Both the position numbers and the translations under genes were made by a program. 64,000 bases of DNA from Granulosicoccus sp036478565. GTDB taxonomy: Bacteria; Pseudomonadota; Gammaproteobacteria; Granulosicoccales; Granulosicoccaceae. Location of the stretch: the NCBI GenBank assembly GCA_965224525.1, contig OZ245050.1:1798001-1862000 (forward strand), written 5' to 3'. The notes below the pieces were generated by a model. That model was not told the DNA's origin, made no database searches, and saw only the letters and a program-made list of their open reading frames with translations. Of this stretch, positions 17,215 through 25,721 are shown piece by piece (position 1 is the stretch's first letter; each line of letters opens with the position of its first letter).

Positions 17215-18758
17215 GATCCGTTCAGCAGTGTAATGCGCTCTATCATGCCTTGCGTTCGGGCGAGATGGCGGAGCAAGCGCAGAGTAGCCGAGAACTATTC
17301 ATTCTGCCTGATGGCACAAGCGTTAGTGACAATGCCTTCTTCGCACTGGCTTCAAGTATGGCCCATGCCTTGGTTGGTGTTGGGGCAAAGCCAGGTGATC
17401 GCATTGCGGTTCAGGTAGAAAAAAGCGTCGCTGCGCTAGCCCTCTATATTGCTTGTGTTCAGGCGGGCCTGGTTTTTTTGCCGTTGAACACTGACTATAC
17501 CGTTCACGAACTGGACTATTTCCTCAAGGATGCCGAACCAGGTGTATTTGTTGTAGACCCGCATAAAGAAGACAAGTTACGGGAGTTGACGAACGACAAT
17601 GATGTCGTGCTGTTTACACTGAGCCAGGCGGGTGATGGAAGCCTGATTGACGCTGCGGAATACCATCAACAGCAGTTTGTCACGGTTGCCCGCCGTAACG
17701 ACGATCTTGTAGCCATTCTGTACACGTCCGGAACTACCGGGCGATCCAAAGGCGCTATGCTGACACAGGAAAATCTCTTGTCAAACGCACGAACGCTGGT
17801 TGAGGCCTGGCAGTTTACAAATGCAGATGTCCTGTTGCATGCATTGCCAATTTTTCATACGCATGGTTTATTCGTGGCGTGCAACGTCATATTCATCGCC
17901 GGTGGTCGACTGCTGTTCCAGCCTTCGTTCAATATTGATTCAATCATTCAGGCATTACCGCAGGCAAGTTGTCTGATGGGTGTGCCGACCTTCTATACGC
18001 GGCTGCTGGCCGATAAACGTTTAAATCGATCGCTGGTCGGGCATATACGTTTGTTCATTTCCGGTAGCGCACCTTTGTTGCGTGACACGCATAGAGCTTT
18101 CACGAAGCGCACGGGGCTGTGCATTCTGGAGCGTTATGGTATGACAGAAACCAATATGAATACATCAAACCCGTATTTTGGCGAGCGTATTGCCGGTACG
18201 GTTGGACTGCCGTTGCCAGGAGTAGAAGTCAGAGTGCTTGATCAGGACAGCGGAGAAATCTGTGACACTGGGAAGATCGGTATGTTGCATGTGCGCGGCC
18301 CGAATGTATTCGTTGGCTATTGGCGAATGCCCGATAAAACCCGGGATGAGCTGCTAGAAGACGGTTTTTTTATAACGGGTGATCTGGCATCGATCGATAC
18401 TGCAGGCTATGTCACCATCGCTGGCCGGGATAAAGATCTCATTATTTCCGCTGGATACAATATTTATCCCGGAGAAATAGAGCTATTGCTCGATGCCGTG
18501 CCAGGTGTGCTTGAGTCAGCTGTTGTGGGTGCACCACATGCTGATCTTGGCGAAGCTGGTGTTGCAGTAGTGGTGCGAGAAAATTCCGCGGTCGGCGACG
18601 CGTTGGATGAAACGACACTACTGGAGTCAATCAAGGACAAACTTGCCCGCTTCAAACAACCCAGAGTTGTGGTGTTTGTCGCACATTTACCGCGTAACAC
18701 AATGGGCAAAATTCAGAAAAAAGAACTACGTCGTGATGTGCGGTTACGATTTACCTGA
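17211..18758 (+). CDS. matB: Malonyl-CoA synthetase (acyl-CoA synthetase, MatB)
   Basis: A 515-residue ANL-superfamily ligase making malonyl-CoA from malonate, ATP and CoA. The P-loop-like YTSGTTGRSKGAM lies at 171-183. The segment ERYGMTETNMNTSNPY (307-322) with GERIAGTVG following is the MatB signature and differs from 4-coumarate or long-chain ligases. The hinge (GRDKDLIISAGYNIYPGEIE) and the C-terminal lysine in MGKIQKKELR complete the active site. The ATG overlaps the matM stop. Malonyl-CoA could feed fatty acid synthesis directly; a malonyl-CoA decarboxylase (matA), usually next door, is absent from the window. Confidence 0.93.
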   Translation: MRSVQQCNALYHALRSGEMAEQAQSSRELFILPDGTSVSDNAFFALASSMAHALVGVGAKPGDRIAVQVEKSVAALALYIACVQAGLVFLPLNTDYTVHELDYFLKDAEPGVFVVDPHKEDKLRELTNDNDVVLFTLSQAGDGSLIDAAEYHQQQFVTVARRNDDLVAILYTSGTTGRSKGAMLTQENLLSNARTLVEAWQFTNADVLLHALPIFHTHGLFVACNVIFIAGGRLLFQPSFNIDSIIQALPQASCLMGVPTFYTRLLADKRLNRSLVGHIRLFISGSAPLLRDTHRAFTKRTGLCILERYGMTETNMNTSNPYFGERIAGTVGLPLPGVEVRVLDQDSGEICDTGKIGMLHVRGPNVFVGYWRMPDKTRDELLEDGFFITGDLASIDTAGYVTIAGRDKDLIISAGYNIYPGEIELLLDAVPGVLESAVVGAPHADLGEAGVAVVVRENSAVGDALDETTLLESIKDKLARFKQPRVVVFVAHLPRNTMGKIQKKELRRDVRLRFT

Positions 18759-18796
18759 ATCGAGCGTTATTACACCAGTTGTTAATTTGAACTGGA

Positions 18797-18818
18797 GCCG
18801 GGTACTCCTTTACCCGGC
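18797..18818 (+). terminator. Candidate terminator hairpin after matB
   Basis: An 8-bp inverted repeat GCCGGGTA/TACCCGGC with a 6-base loop lies 38 bp after the matB stop. No T-run follows, so factor-independent termination is uncertain. Confidence 0.4.
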
Positions 18819-19005
18819 GACCCCAGGTGGCCAGTTTCCTGACCGCGTCGCCCACCATTCCGTGACTGGCGACAACATCATTCTTGTCGATGACTTGAAT
18901 GGTGTAACGACGTGTGGACGGTGATCCTTATCGCAAGCAATGTGTATTGCGTAATCCTTCCGTTTACACCGGCAAAAATGGGGCCTGCTTGGATTTCTGC
19001 TCGCT

Positions 19006-20481
19006 TCAGGCGCGACCCAGTCGTTGTTGTACGTGAGTTCGTGCAATGGTCACATTGGGTGCATATACCTCGGCGACCAGTTCATAGCCGCGTTTTTCAA
19101 GTTTTCGAGCTCGCCAAGCATTGCCGTAGAGAAAAGGAATGAATAGCAGACCGATTACGGATAGCAACGCAAAGGCCAGCGTAACCAGTTTGACTGTGAT
19201 GGAAGCCTGATCACCCGCGTCCAGCCAAGCGAGCCCCGTCACAATCAGTCCTGACAGGGCAGTAAGCCATAAAAGTGTATAGGCGACAGCAGTACCAAAT
19301 AACTGACGGTAAAGCAGCCATGGCAGACTCACAAACAACGCTGGCCAGCATAACCCTTGTTTTACTAACTGCACGGGGTTATCAAAATGCTCATAAACAC
19401 CGTAAAGGCGAGATCCACCGGCATCCATCAAATCAGTAGCATCGTTATCCTCGACTGGTTCACCAAATTCGTATTGCCCGGTATTGTTTACGCCATCTGG
19501 TTCGACAAAACCGTGATCGGGCGATGGCAGTGCTGCAGCGCCAGCAATGCCGGCTGCTGCAGGCATGTCTATCGCACTGTGATGCTCTGTAAACTCCTCG
19601 ACCTGACGTTCCAGATCCTCGGTGAACGCACTGGTGGAGTGATCCGGGGCAGGTGGTAGTTCACTCGCATCCGGCAATAAGTCGGGTACTGTGTCTTTAC
19701 TGTTGGTTTCTCCCCAGCTTGATTCACCGACTGAGGCTTGTTTTGAGAGGCCGTCTATCAGCTCTTCAACTGCACTCTGACGGGATTCAGAATTTGTCTC
19801 AGGCTCGGCAATGGCCTCAAATTCTGCGAAGTCGATGTTGCTATTTTTCTCTTCATCAAGCGCCACGGGGATAATGATCTCGGCGGCAGTCTCATCAGGA
19901 ATTGTCAAATCGAACTCGTTATCGATTTCGTGAAACTTCAACTCTTCGCTCTGAGCTTTAATTGGGGCCCCGTCAATAGATGAAATAACCGTCTCTTCAG
20001 AATCATTCATTTGTTCAAGTAGACTTGGGTCGAGGTCCAGATCTTCAGTCCACTCGTTTTCCAGTGTGATGCGATTACGCTCGCTGGACGGTCTTTGCAC
20101 CTGTTCCGGGTCCTCTCGATCAAACAGCTCACTGGCATGGAGACTGGTACCGGAATCAGAGGACGAAATGCCGAGGCGGGTTGACGCAATGAGGTTGTTA
20201 TTGTCATCAGTCGCGTCAGAGCTGAGCATGTCTTCATCAAGATCCAGTGGCTCCAGTGCAAGTGGCGGTATACTGACGCTTTCTGCAGAAGCCAGGGGTG
20301 GGGTACTGGGGCCGTTGTCGTGTTCTGCCAACATCTCTTCAACACGAAGATTGGTATACAGGTAACGAGCCTCATCGTGATCATCGCTGGCCAGCGCGCA
20401 AGCCCGAGCCCAGATATGCGCTTTTCGTCGGTTTGAGTTCAATTCCTCTGCTGCTTGCTGGTAGAGCTCTTCGTTGATCAT
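19006..20481 (-). CDS. DUF2628 membrane protein with long acidic middle region
   Basis: A 491-residue protein. Residues 1-55 (LYQQAAEELNSNRR, WARACALASDDHDEARYLYTNLR) match a short conserved N-terminal region seen in gammaproteobacterial DUF2628 proteins. Residues 60-350 are very acidic, low in complexity and probably disordered. The C-terminal 135 residues carry two or three hydrophobic helices and end with NAWRARKLEKRGYELVAEVYAPN, the DUF2628 signature. The cytoplasmic N-terminal half may be a flexible linker. Function unknown. It stands alone, convergent with the malonate operon. Confidence 0.85.
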   Translation of the reverse strand: MINEELYQQAAEELNSNRRKAHIWARACALASDDHDEARYLYTNLRVEEMLAEHDNGPSTPPLASAESVSIPPLALEPLDLDEDMLSSDATDDNNNLIASTRLGISSSDSGTSLHASELFDREDPEQVQRPSSERNRITLENEWTEDLDLDPSLLEQMNDSEETVISSIDGAPIKAQSEELKFHEIDNEFDLTIPDETAAEIIIPVALDEEKNSNIDFAEFEAIAEPETNSESRQSAVEELIDGLSKQASVGESSWGETNSKDTVPDLLPDASELPPAPDHSTSAFTEDLERQVEEFTEHHSAIDMPAAAGIAGAAALPSPDHGFVEPDGVNNTGQYEFGEPVEDNDATDLMDAGGSRLYGVYEHFDNPVQLVKQGLCWPALFVSLPWLLYRQLFGTAVAYTLLWLTALSGLIVTGLAWLDAGDQASITVKLVTLAFALLSVIGLLFIPFLYGNAWRARKLEKRGYELVAEVYAPNVTIARTHVQQRLGRA

Positions 20482-20564
20482 CGCAGGCGCGCCGTATACT
20501 GGAAACCTCTAATACTAGGTGGTCTGGATCACAAACCCAAGTCTGATTACATTGTTGGATGTGA

Positions 20565-20666
20565 ATGGCTGACAAAAGTGTCCGGTTTAAGAAGATTCAG
20601 CGCGCAGTTGGCAAGCTGACTGTGGCAAGCGCCACATTCTGGAAACGTGGTGCGGGTTTTCCATAG
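20565..20666 (+). CDS. Possible small basic ORF (33 codons)
   Basis: An ATG-started frame ending in TAG lies in the 244-bp region between the DUF2628 gene and the OmpA-like lipoprotein gene. It encodes a basic peptide starting MADKSVRFKKIQRAVG with an amphipathic look. The upstream GGAT is a poor ribosome site. It is recorded because the space is otherwise unexplained, and it could well be chance. Confidence 0.22.
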   Translation: MADKSVRFKKIQRAVGKLTVASATFWKRGAGFP

Positions 20667-20725
20667 CGCTGGTTAGTCAGTCTCTGTACAGTCTGAAACA
20701 CTCTTTTGGACTGGATGCCATTACT

Positions 20726-21805
20726 GTGATTCGAATTGTTTGTCTGGTACTTGTTAGTTGCCTTGGCGGGTGTACAGCTTTCCCCCAAATTTCTGCAAGC
20801 AGCGGTTCCAATGCCAGTACGCCACTGGCGGTTGAGAATGACTTTCAGCGCTCACGGATGATTGCGCTGGATTTTGTAGAAACGATGGTACAGCTGCCAG
20901 AGTTGACACCTGGGAATACCACGCTGATAGCAGACCGACCCGCATCACGTTTTGGTGAAATTCTGTTGACGACGATGCAGGATGCCGGTTACGACCTGCG
21001 TATGGGCACAGGGCAACTTACTAAACGACTGGAATACACAATTACACCCGAAACCACTTTGGATTCACAGCATGCGGAAGGAATTGCCATTTATACCTTT
21101 GTGGTGTCTGCAGGCAGTATCAAGCTAAAGCGGACCTATCGTGTTGATACGCTTGGTGTTACGCCTGCCACATCCATGTTCCTGCATGGCAGTGCTAGCG
21201 GACAGCTGACGATGAATGCATCGCTGTTTGAATCTCTACCACCAAGTACTACTGAACTGGCACACGCCACGTCTGCTGTGATGCCTGTGGTAGTGCGTAA
21301 GTCTACCGCATCCGCTATGGCCAGTTCTGACAATGCTGATAGCAGCGTTGATGCGAAGATAGTCACAACGGCGATTGATGAAAAGGCAGCAACAGTACGC
21401 CAGGGCGCAGTGTTAAACGGCAAAAAAAACATGTATGTAACAGGTCGCTCTAATTACCAATCAATCCTGCAGCAGCTCGAAGAAGTTCGCAAGGAAGTTA
21501 TGGTGTTCCCCAATGACTCACTGGTTATGGGAAGAAGTAACAAAAAGCTGGCTCAGCAGATTGTCGATTCGTTTGACCCAGGGCGGGATGTCATATCTGT
21601 TGTCGGTTGTTCACATGGACCAACTGCATTGAACAACGGTAACGAAACATTGGCAAACGGTCGGTCCTGGCGTGTCAAGGAAGAGTTCATGCTTGCCGGT
21701 ATTGACGAAGAGCTGGTGCTGGAGGAGGGTTGTTGGGCAAATACGCATTTTGAAAAAATGCCAGCACGCGGCGTACTGGTTACGCACAAGCGTCGCGACA
21801 CCTGA
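20726..21805 (+). CDS. Putative lipoprotein with OmpA-like C-terminal region
   Basis: A 359-residue protein with a GTG start and a short signal peptide with lipobox (LGGC at residues 13-16). The middle is beta-rich without a known domain. The last 110 residues (SLVMGRSNKKLAQQIVD, VVGCSHG, ETLANGRSWRVKEEFMLAGI, GVLVTHKRR) have the strand-helix order and the conserved L-A-x-x-R-A/S-x-x-V-K pattern of OmpA/MotB-like peptidoglycan-binding domains, with cysteines in place of the usual G-x-T-D turn. It is therefore likely to link outer membrane and cell wall. The assignment to OmpA fold is by pattern only. Confidence 0.75.
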   Translation: MIRIVCLVLVSCLGGCTAFPQISASSGSNASTPLAVENDFQRSRMIALDFVETMVQLPELTPGNTTLIADRPASRFGEILLTTMQDAGYDLRMGTGQLTKRLEYTITPETTLDSQHAEGIAIYTFVVSAGSIKLKRTYRVDTLGVTPATSMFLHGSASGQLTMNASLFESLPPSTTELAHATSAVMPVVVRKSTASAMASSDNADSSVDAKIVTTAIDEKAATVRQGAVLNGKKNMYVTGRSNYQSILQQLEEVRKEVMVFPNDSLVMGRSNKKLAQQIVDSFDPGRDVISVVGCSHGPTALNNGNETLANGRSWRVKEEFMLAGIDEELVLEEGCWANTHFEKMPARGVLVTHKRRDT

Positions 21806-21853
21806 TTGATCGTACGTGCATTGTGTGGGACTTTACGCTGTGGTATAGCTCGC

Positions 21854-22180
21854 TCAATGTGTTGGCAAGTTGCGTACCCGCCAGGCACCTTCAGCATCTT
21901 GAATGAATTCAATTGCAATGTTCGGGTGTCGCAGCATGTCGCCGCTATCATCAATCAACAGGTTCTGTTCTGAAACATAGGCTTCGTATACTGCGTCGTT
22001 GTTTTGCGCATACAGATGGTAAAAAGGCTGATCCTTTGCCGGGCGCATTGATTTGGGTATGGCCTCGTACCACTCATTGGTATTGTCAAAAACAGGATCA
22101 ACGTCATAGATCAATCCGCGAAACGGGAATACGCGATGGCGTACCACCTGGCCGATGCGAAATCTGGCAATTTTGATCAT
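21854..22180 (-). CDS. hspQ: Heat shock protein HspQ (hemimethylated DNA-binding, YccV family)
   Basis: A 108-residue protein starting at the ATG at 22180 (MIKIARFRIGQVVRHR); the open frame runs to 22261 without support. Family motifs FRIGQVVRHRVFPFRGLIYDVDP, split over residues 6-28, and PFYHLYAQN are clear. HspQ is known to bind hemimethylated oriC DNA and to act as a specificity factor for Lon/Clp proteolysis in enterobacteria. It is convergent with the OmpA-like lipoprotein gene. No heat-shock promoter was recognised. Confidence 0.93.
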   Translation of the reverse strand: MIKIARFRIGQVVRHRVFPFRGLIYDVDPVFDNTNEWYEAIPKSMRPAKDQPFYHLYAQNNDAVYEAYVSEQNLLIDDSGDMLRHPNIAIEFIQDAEGAWRVRNLPTH

Positions 22181-22533
22181 ATTGCCAGTGTACTGTAACA
22201 GGTAAAGCGTACAAGGCAGATTTTCCCGCAATTGGCTAATTAATCCAACGACGAACACCATCGAGCTTTTTCATTGTCGAAGGCAAAAGGTTTTGCGGAG
22301 GTTGATACAGACAGCTGTTGGCTGCGAAATAGGGCGACCTGGTAAGCATTGTGCTAAAAAATAAGGTTGTATTGCTTCGAAATGAGACCTATTGCTCGTC
22401 GCTGTGATTCTTTGAAACTGCGCACGCAACCCCGTCTTGCCGATAACCGGGACAGCGGGCTACATTTCGTTACGAAGCATCGGCCACATCGTACTAGAAT
22501 CCTACTTAATTGATACGCACTCGGAGTAATTAC
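22181..22533. other. Intergenic region, 353 bp, no gene seen
   Basis: This is the divergent space between hspQ and the large lipoprotein gene. I found no RNA gene, repeat or convincing ORF in it; a minus-strand 73-codon frame at 22354-22575 has no coding features. It should hold the promoters of both neighbours. Confidence 0.6.
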
Positions 22534-24051
22534 ATGGTTCGAAAAAACACTGTTGGCCAGTTCCGCCAACTTCACCCTGCACTGGCCCCGGTAATCTGTC
22601 TGACTACACTAGCAGTTCTGGTGGGCTGTGGCAGTGGCAGTGGCGATAGTGGTTCGAGTTATACCCCTCAGGATATCGCCATCAATGCAGGTGATACCAG
22701 CGGGCCGGCTGATGATGTTGCTACAGAGACACTGCAGCGTAATGCGGCGCGCAATGCGGCGGCAAGTATCTCGGTAAATCTCGGTGGTGTGCAGAGTCTT
22801 GCCAAGGGCACTGGCTCACTGTCTTCAACGGTTGCCTCGGCACCGGTTGCAATGCCATTCAATGACGGCACGATTACAGCGGAAGCCGGTGTCGCGCCAG
22901 CGGATGTCATCGACGATGCGGATTCTGATATCGCGCGACTTCTGCAGTCTACATTGGGCATTGATGAGTCGGGTAATGTAAATGGTACGGTCACTCGTGA
23001 GGGTAACCTCATTTTAATTGACCCAGATGATGCAGCGGTTTGCGCCGGCCAAACCTATATGGCCGATGATACTGAAAATGCAGCTGATTCAGCTATCTGT
23101 CGAGAGATGGTCAGCCATTTCATAGTACAGATTGATGCGCATACAGAGCAAAGCGGCCAGTTAACGTATTTATTCGACAATTCTCCACTACTGGGCATTG
23201 GTTACGGGCCATTGAACGCCATATTCGATCTCGAACTGGGTGTGTTGCATGATGTAATGCAATTGGGTGCTCAACTCAATGGCGACAGCGAATCTATTCC
23301 AACGTTAATGCAGGGCGCGATACGCGTAACCTCATCGGTGACAGACAATCGCGAAAACAGCGAGACCGGATCACTGTCGCTGGCGGTTACCAAAGCGCTT
23401 CTGGTCGAAGACAGTGCTGACGGCTCAAGATTGTCTCTGGCGCCGTCCAGAATATTTTCTGTCAGTTCTGATGAAGCGGCTGGAACGGCGAGCCTGGAGT
23501 TGGCTATGGGAGCGCTGAATATGCTGTCTCCAACAGACGATGAGGACGAACTTGGTAATCCGACCAATACGATGATGCGCCTGGTCATGAATGGTCTGAC
23601 TGGTCGCCTGGATCTGAGCAACAACGGCGGCAAGCTGGTTGTCAGCAACCTGGGTTTTGGCAACGGACCCCTGAGTTTGTCGATTGATGCGAACAATCTG
23701 CTTGAACTATCACTGAAACCGCTTGGATTCACGTTTTCTGAATCAGATGGAAAACTGGTGCTGGATAGTGAACTGGATCTGGGGTTGATCATACGTATGG
23801 TCAACGATGGTAATATGTCGGCGAACGTCGACCTGAAGGCGGCGCGCGGTACACATCTGGCGCCTGATGCTGAAAGCAATCAACTGGTCAGCGCTGGCGG
23901 TCCAATGAGCCTGACTTACAGCGTCTCGTCATCTGATGGGCAGAGCGAGAATGGCTTTGTGACCTGGAACGTCGGCAACTGCGAGGATTCTAGTAATCAG
24001 AACGTTGATTCGCCCATTACTTCTGTCGTGAATTGCAGCACCGCACCGTAA
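22534..24051 (+). CDS. Large putative lipoprotein, family not recognised
   Basis: A 505-residue protein. The ATG at 22534 follows GGAG at good spacing. The signal peptide ends in a lipobox (LVGC, about residue 35), then a Ser/Gly linker. The rest is rich in Asp, Ser, Leu and Asn with repeated short beta-strand-like units (SLSLAVTKALLVEDSADG, GRLDLSNNGGKLVVSNLGFG), suggesting a repetitive beta structure exposed at the outer membrane. Cysteines near residues 165-190 and at the C-terminus could form disulfides. It is probably an outer-membrane lipoprotein; its function cannot be read from the sequence. Confidence 0.8.
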   Translation: MVRKNTVGQFRQLHPALAPVICLTTLAVLVGCGSGSGDSGSSYTPQDIAINAGDTSGPADDVATETLQRNAARNAAASISVNLGGVQSLAKGTGSLSSTVASAPVAMPFNDGTITAEAGVAPADVIDDADSDIARLLQSTLGIDESGNVNGTVTREGNLILIDPDDAAVCAGQTYMADDTENAADSAICREMVSHFIVQIDAHTEQSGQLTYLFDNSPLLGIGYGPLNAIFDLELGVLHDVMQLGAQLNGDSESIPTLMQGAIRVTSSVTDNRENSETGSLSLAVTKALLVEDSADGSRLSLAPSRIFSVSSDEAAGTASLELAMGALNMLSPTDDEDELGNPTNTMMRLVMNGLTGRLDLSNNGGKLVVSNLGFGNGPLSLSIDANNLLELSLKPLGFTFSESDGKLVLDSELDLGLIIRMVNDGNMSANVDLKAARGTHLAPDAESNQLVSAGGPMSLTYSVSSSDGQSENGFVTWNVGNCEDSSNQNVDSPITSVVNCSTAP

Positions 24052-24103
24052 TTTTCCCTGCTCTGGAAAGAAAGCTGTCACGAAAATAACGTGGCAGTCT
24101 GGT

Positions 24104-24135
24104 AGGCTCCGGGACACTATATCGTCCTGGAGCCT
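24104..24135 (+). promoter_or_regulatory. Hairpin covering the ribosome site of the 5'-nucleotidase gene
   Basis: AGGCTCCGGGAC and GTCCTGGAGCCT pair over 12 bp with one G-U and an 8-base loop, ending five bases before the ATG at 24141. The only Shine-Dalgarno-like GGAG (24129-24132) is in the right arm, so folding would hide it. It could alternatively terminate the upstream lipoprotein transcript, but only a short GTTTC follows. Confidence 0.6.
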
Positions 24136-24140
24136 GTTTC

Positions 24141-25715
24141 ATGAAATACCCCATTCCCGGCCTGATGGCCATTTCCCTGTTTGCCACTGCTGCCGTTCAG
24201 GCAGATTCCAGTGTCACTATTCTTCATACCAATGATTTCCACTCAAGAGTGGAGCCTATCAGCAAGTACGACAGCCCGTGTTCTGCCGAAGATAACGAGG
24301 CAGGTGAGTGTTTTGGTGGGTATGCCCGTCTCACAACGGCCGTCGGTGAAGCCCGTAAACGCAATCCGGATGCCTTGCTGGTTAGTGGCGGGGATCGCTT
24401 TCAGGGTTCCCTTTTCTATACGTACTACAAGGGCAAGGTTGAAGCTGAAATCATGAACAGTCTTGCCTATGATGGCATGACGGTCGGCAATCACGAGTTC
24501 GACGACGGACCTGAAGTGCTGCGCGGATTTATGGATGCAGTAGATTTTCCGGTTGTTATGTCCAATGCGGACTTCAGTAAGGAGCCAGCGCTTGCCAATA
24601 AGCTGATGAAGTCGACGGTTGTGGAGAAAGGCGGTGTCCGTTTTGGCCTGATTGGCCTGACCCCGGAAGACACTGATGAACTGGCAAGTCCAGGAGAAAA
24701 TGTAACATTTTCCGACCCGATCGCAGCTGTACAAGGTGAGGTGGATCTGCTGACTGCCGATGGTGTAAAGCACATCATTGTGTTGTCGCACTCAGGCTAC
24801 AAGGTCGACCTTGAAGTGGCAGCCAATACGACAGGTGTCGATGTTATTGTTGGTGGTCACACCAATACATTCTTGTCGAACACGGATGAAAATGCGGCCG
24901 GCCCTTATCCGACGATGATTGGCGATACGGCCGTCGTTCAGGCTTATGCCTATGGCAAATACCTGGGTGAGCTGAATGTAACCTTTGATGATGATGGCAA
25001 GGTGACGGAGGCCAGCGGTGAGCCCAATCTGATTGATGGCAAAGTTGAAGAAAACCCTGATGTGGTCGCTCGCGTTGCTGAGCTGGCATTGCCACTGGGT
25101 GAGATTCGGAACGCTATCGTTGCCGAATCCGCAGCTGTTATTGAAGGTAATCGCGATGTATGCCGGGTACAGGAGTGCGAGATGGGCAATCTGGTGGCTG
25201 AAGCCATGTTGGATCGCGTGAAGGACCAGGGTGTATCGATTGCTATCATGAATTCCGGTGGTATTCGCGCATCGATTGACGCAGGAGAAGTGACCATGGG
25301 CGAAGTATTGACCGTGTTGCCATTTCAGAACACCCTGGCCACCTTCGAAATATCCGGTGCGGACATCATCGCGGCACTGGAGAATGGTGTCAGCCAAGTC
25401 GAAGAGGTGAAAGGTCGCTTTCCGCAAGTGGCAGGACTGACTTTCAAGTGGGACCCGCAAGTAGCAGCCGATGAGGGCCGTATTGTGGAAGTTCTGGTCA
25501 ATACGGCTGGTGAATTCCAGGCCATCGATCCAGAAGCGATGTACGGCGTTGTATCCAATAACTATGTGCGCGGTGGTGGCGATGGCTATGACGTGTTTGC
25601 TGACAAGGCGGAGAATGTCTACGACTACGGGCCCAACCTGGAGAATGTAGTTGCCGATTATATCGCAGCCAATGCGCCTTATAAGCCGATGCTTGATGGA
25701 CGAATTGCGCAGTAA
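24141..25715 (+). CDS. Periplasmic 5'-nucleotidase (UshA/bifunctional nucleotidase family)
   Basis: A 524-residue secreted metallophosphoesterase with signal peptide ending AVQAD. The N-terminal metal domain shows ILHTNDFHSR, SGGDRFQGS, VGNHEFDDG, a buried SHSGYKVD and VGGHTNTF, which supply the two-metal ligands. The C-terminal 5'-nucleotidase domain (from about residue 330) contains IMNSGGIRASID and the substrate-stacking region VSNNYVRGGGDGYDVF. It probably cleaves extracellular nucleotides for phosphate and nucleoside uptake. A binding-protein gene follows 6 bp later, so the two are likely co-transcribed. Confidence 0.93.
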   Translation: MKYPIPGLMAISLFATAAVQADSSVTILHTNDFHSRVEPISKYDSPCSAEDNEAGECFGGYARLTTAVGEARKRNPDALLVSGGDRFQGSLFYTYYKGKVEAEIMNSLAYDGMTVGNHEFDDGPEVLRGFMDAVDFPVVMSNADFSKEPALANKLMKSTVVEKGGVRFGLIGLTPEDTDELASPGENVTFSDPIAAVQGEVDLLTADGVKHIIVLSHSGYKVDLEVAANTTGVDVIVGGHTNTFLSNTDENAAGPYPTMIGDTAVVQAYAYGKYLGELNVTFDDDGKVTEASGEPNLIDGKVEENPDVVARVAELALPLGEIRNAIVAESAAVIEGNRDVCRVQECEMGNLVAEAMLDRVKDQGVSIAIMNSGGIRASIDAGEVTMGEVLTVLPFQNTLATFEISGADIIAALENGVSQVEEVKGRFPQVAGLTFKWDPQVAADEGRIVEVLVNTAGEFQAIDPEAMYGVVSNNYVRGGGDGYDVFADKAENVYDYGPNLENVVADYIAANAPYKPMLDGRIAQ

Positions 25716-25721
25716 ATCATC

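Noticed and set aside
17211..18758. 4-coumarate:CoA or long-chain acyl-CoA ligase
   Set aside because: The TETNMNTSNPY-type region and the TRAP operon context fit MatB better.
23271..23879. 202-codon minus-strand ORF inside the large lipoprotein gene
   Set aside because: It is antisense to a gene with a lipobox and good ribosome site, and its product is Ser/Arg-rich with no domain; it is a mirror of the coding strand's codon pattern.
24792..25460. 222-codon minus-strand ORF inside the 5'-nucleotidase gene
   Set aside because: Fully antisense to a clearly recognised enzyme; no ribosome site and no family motif.
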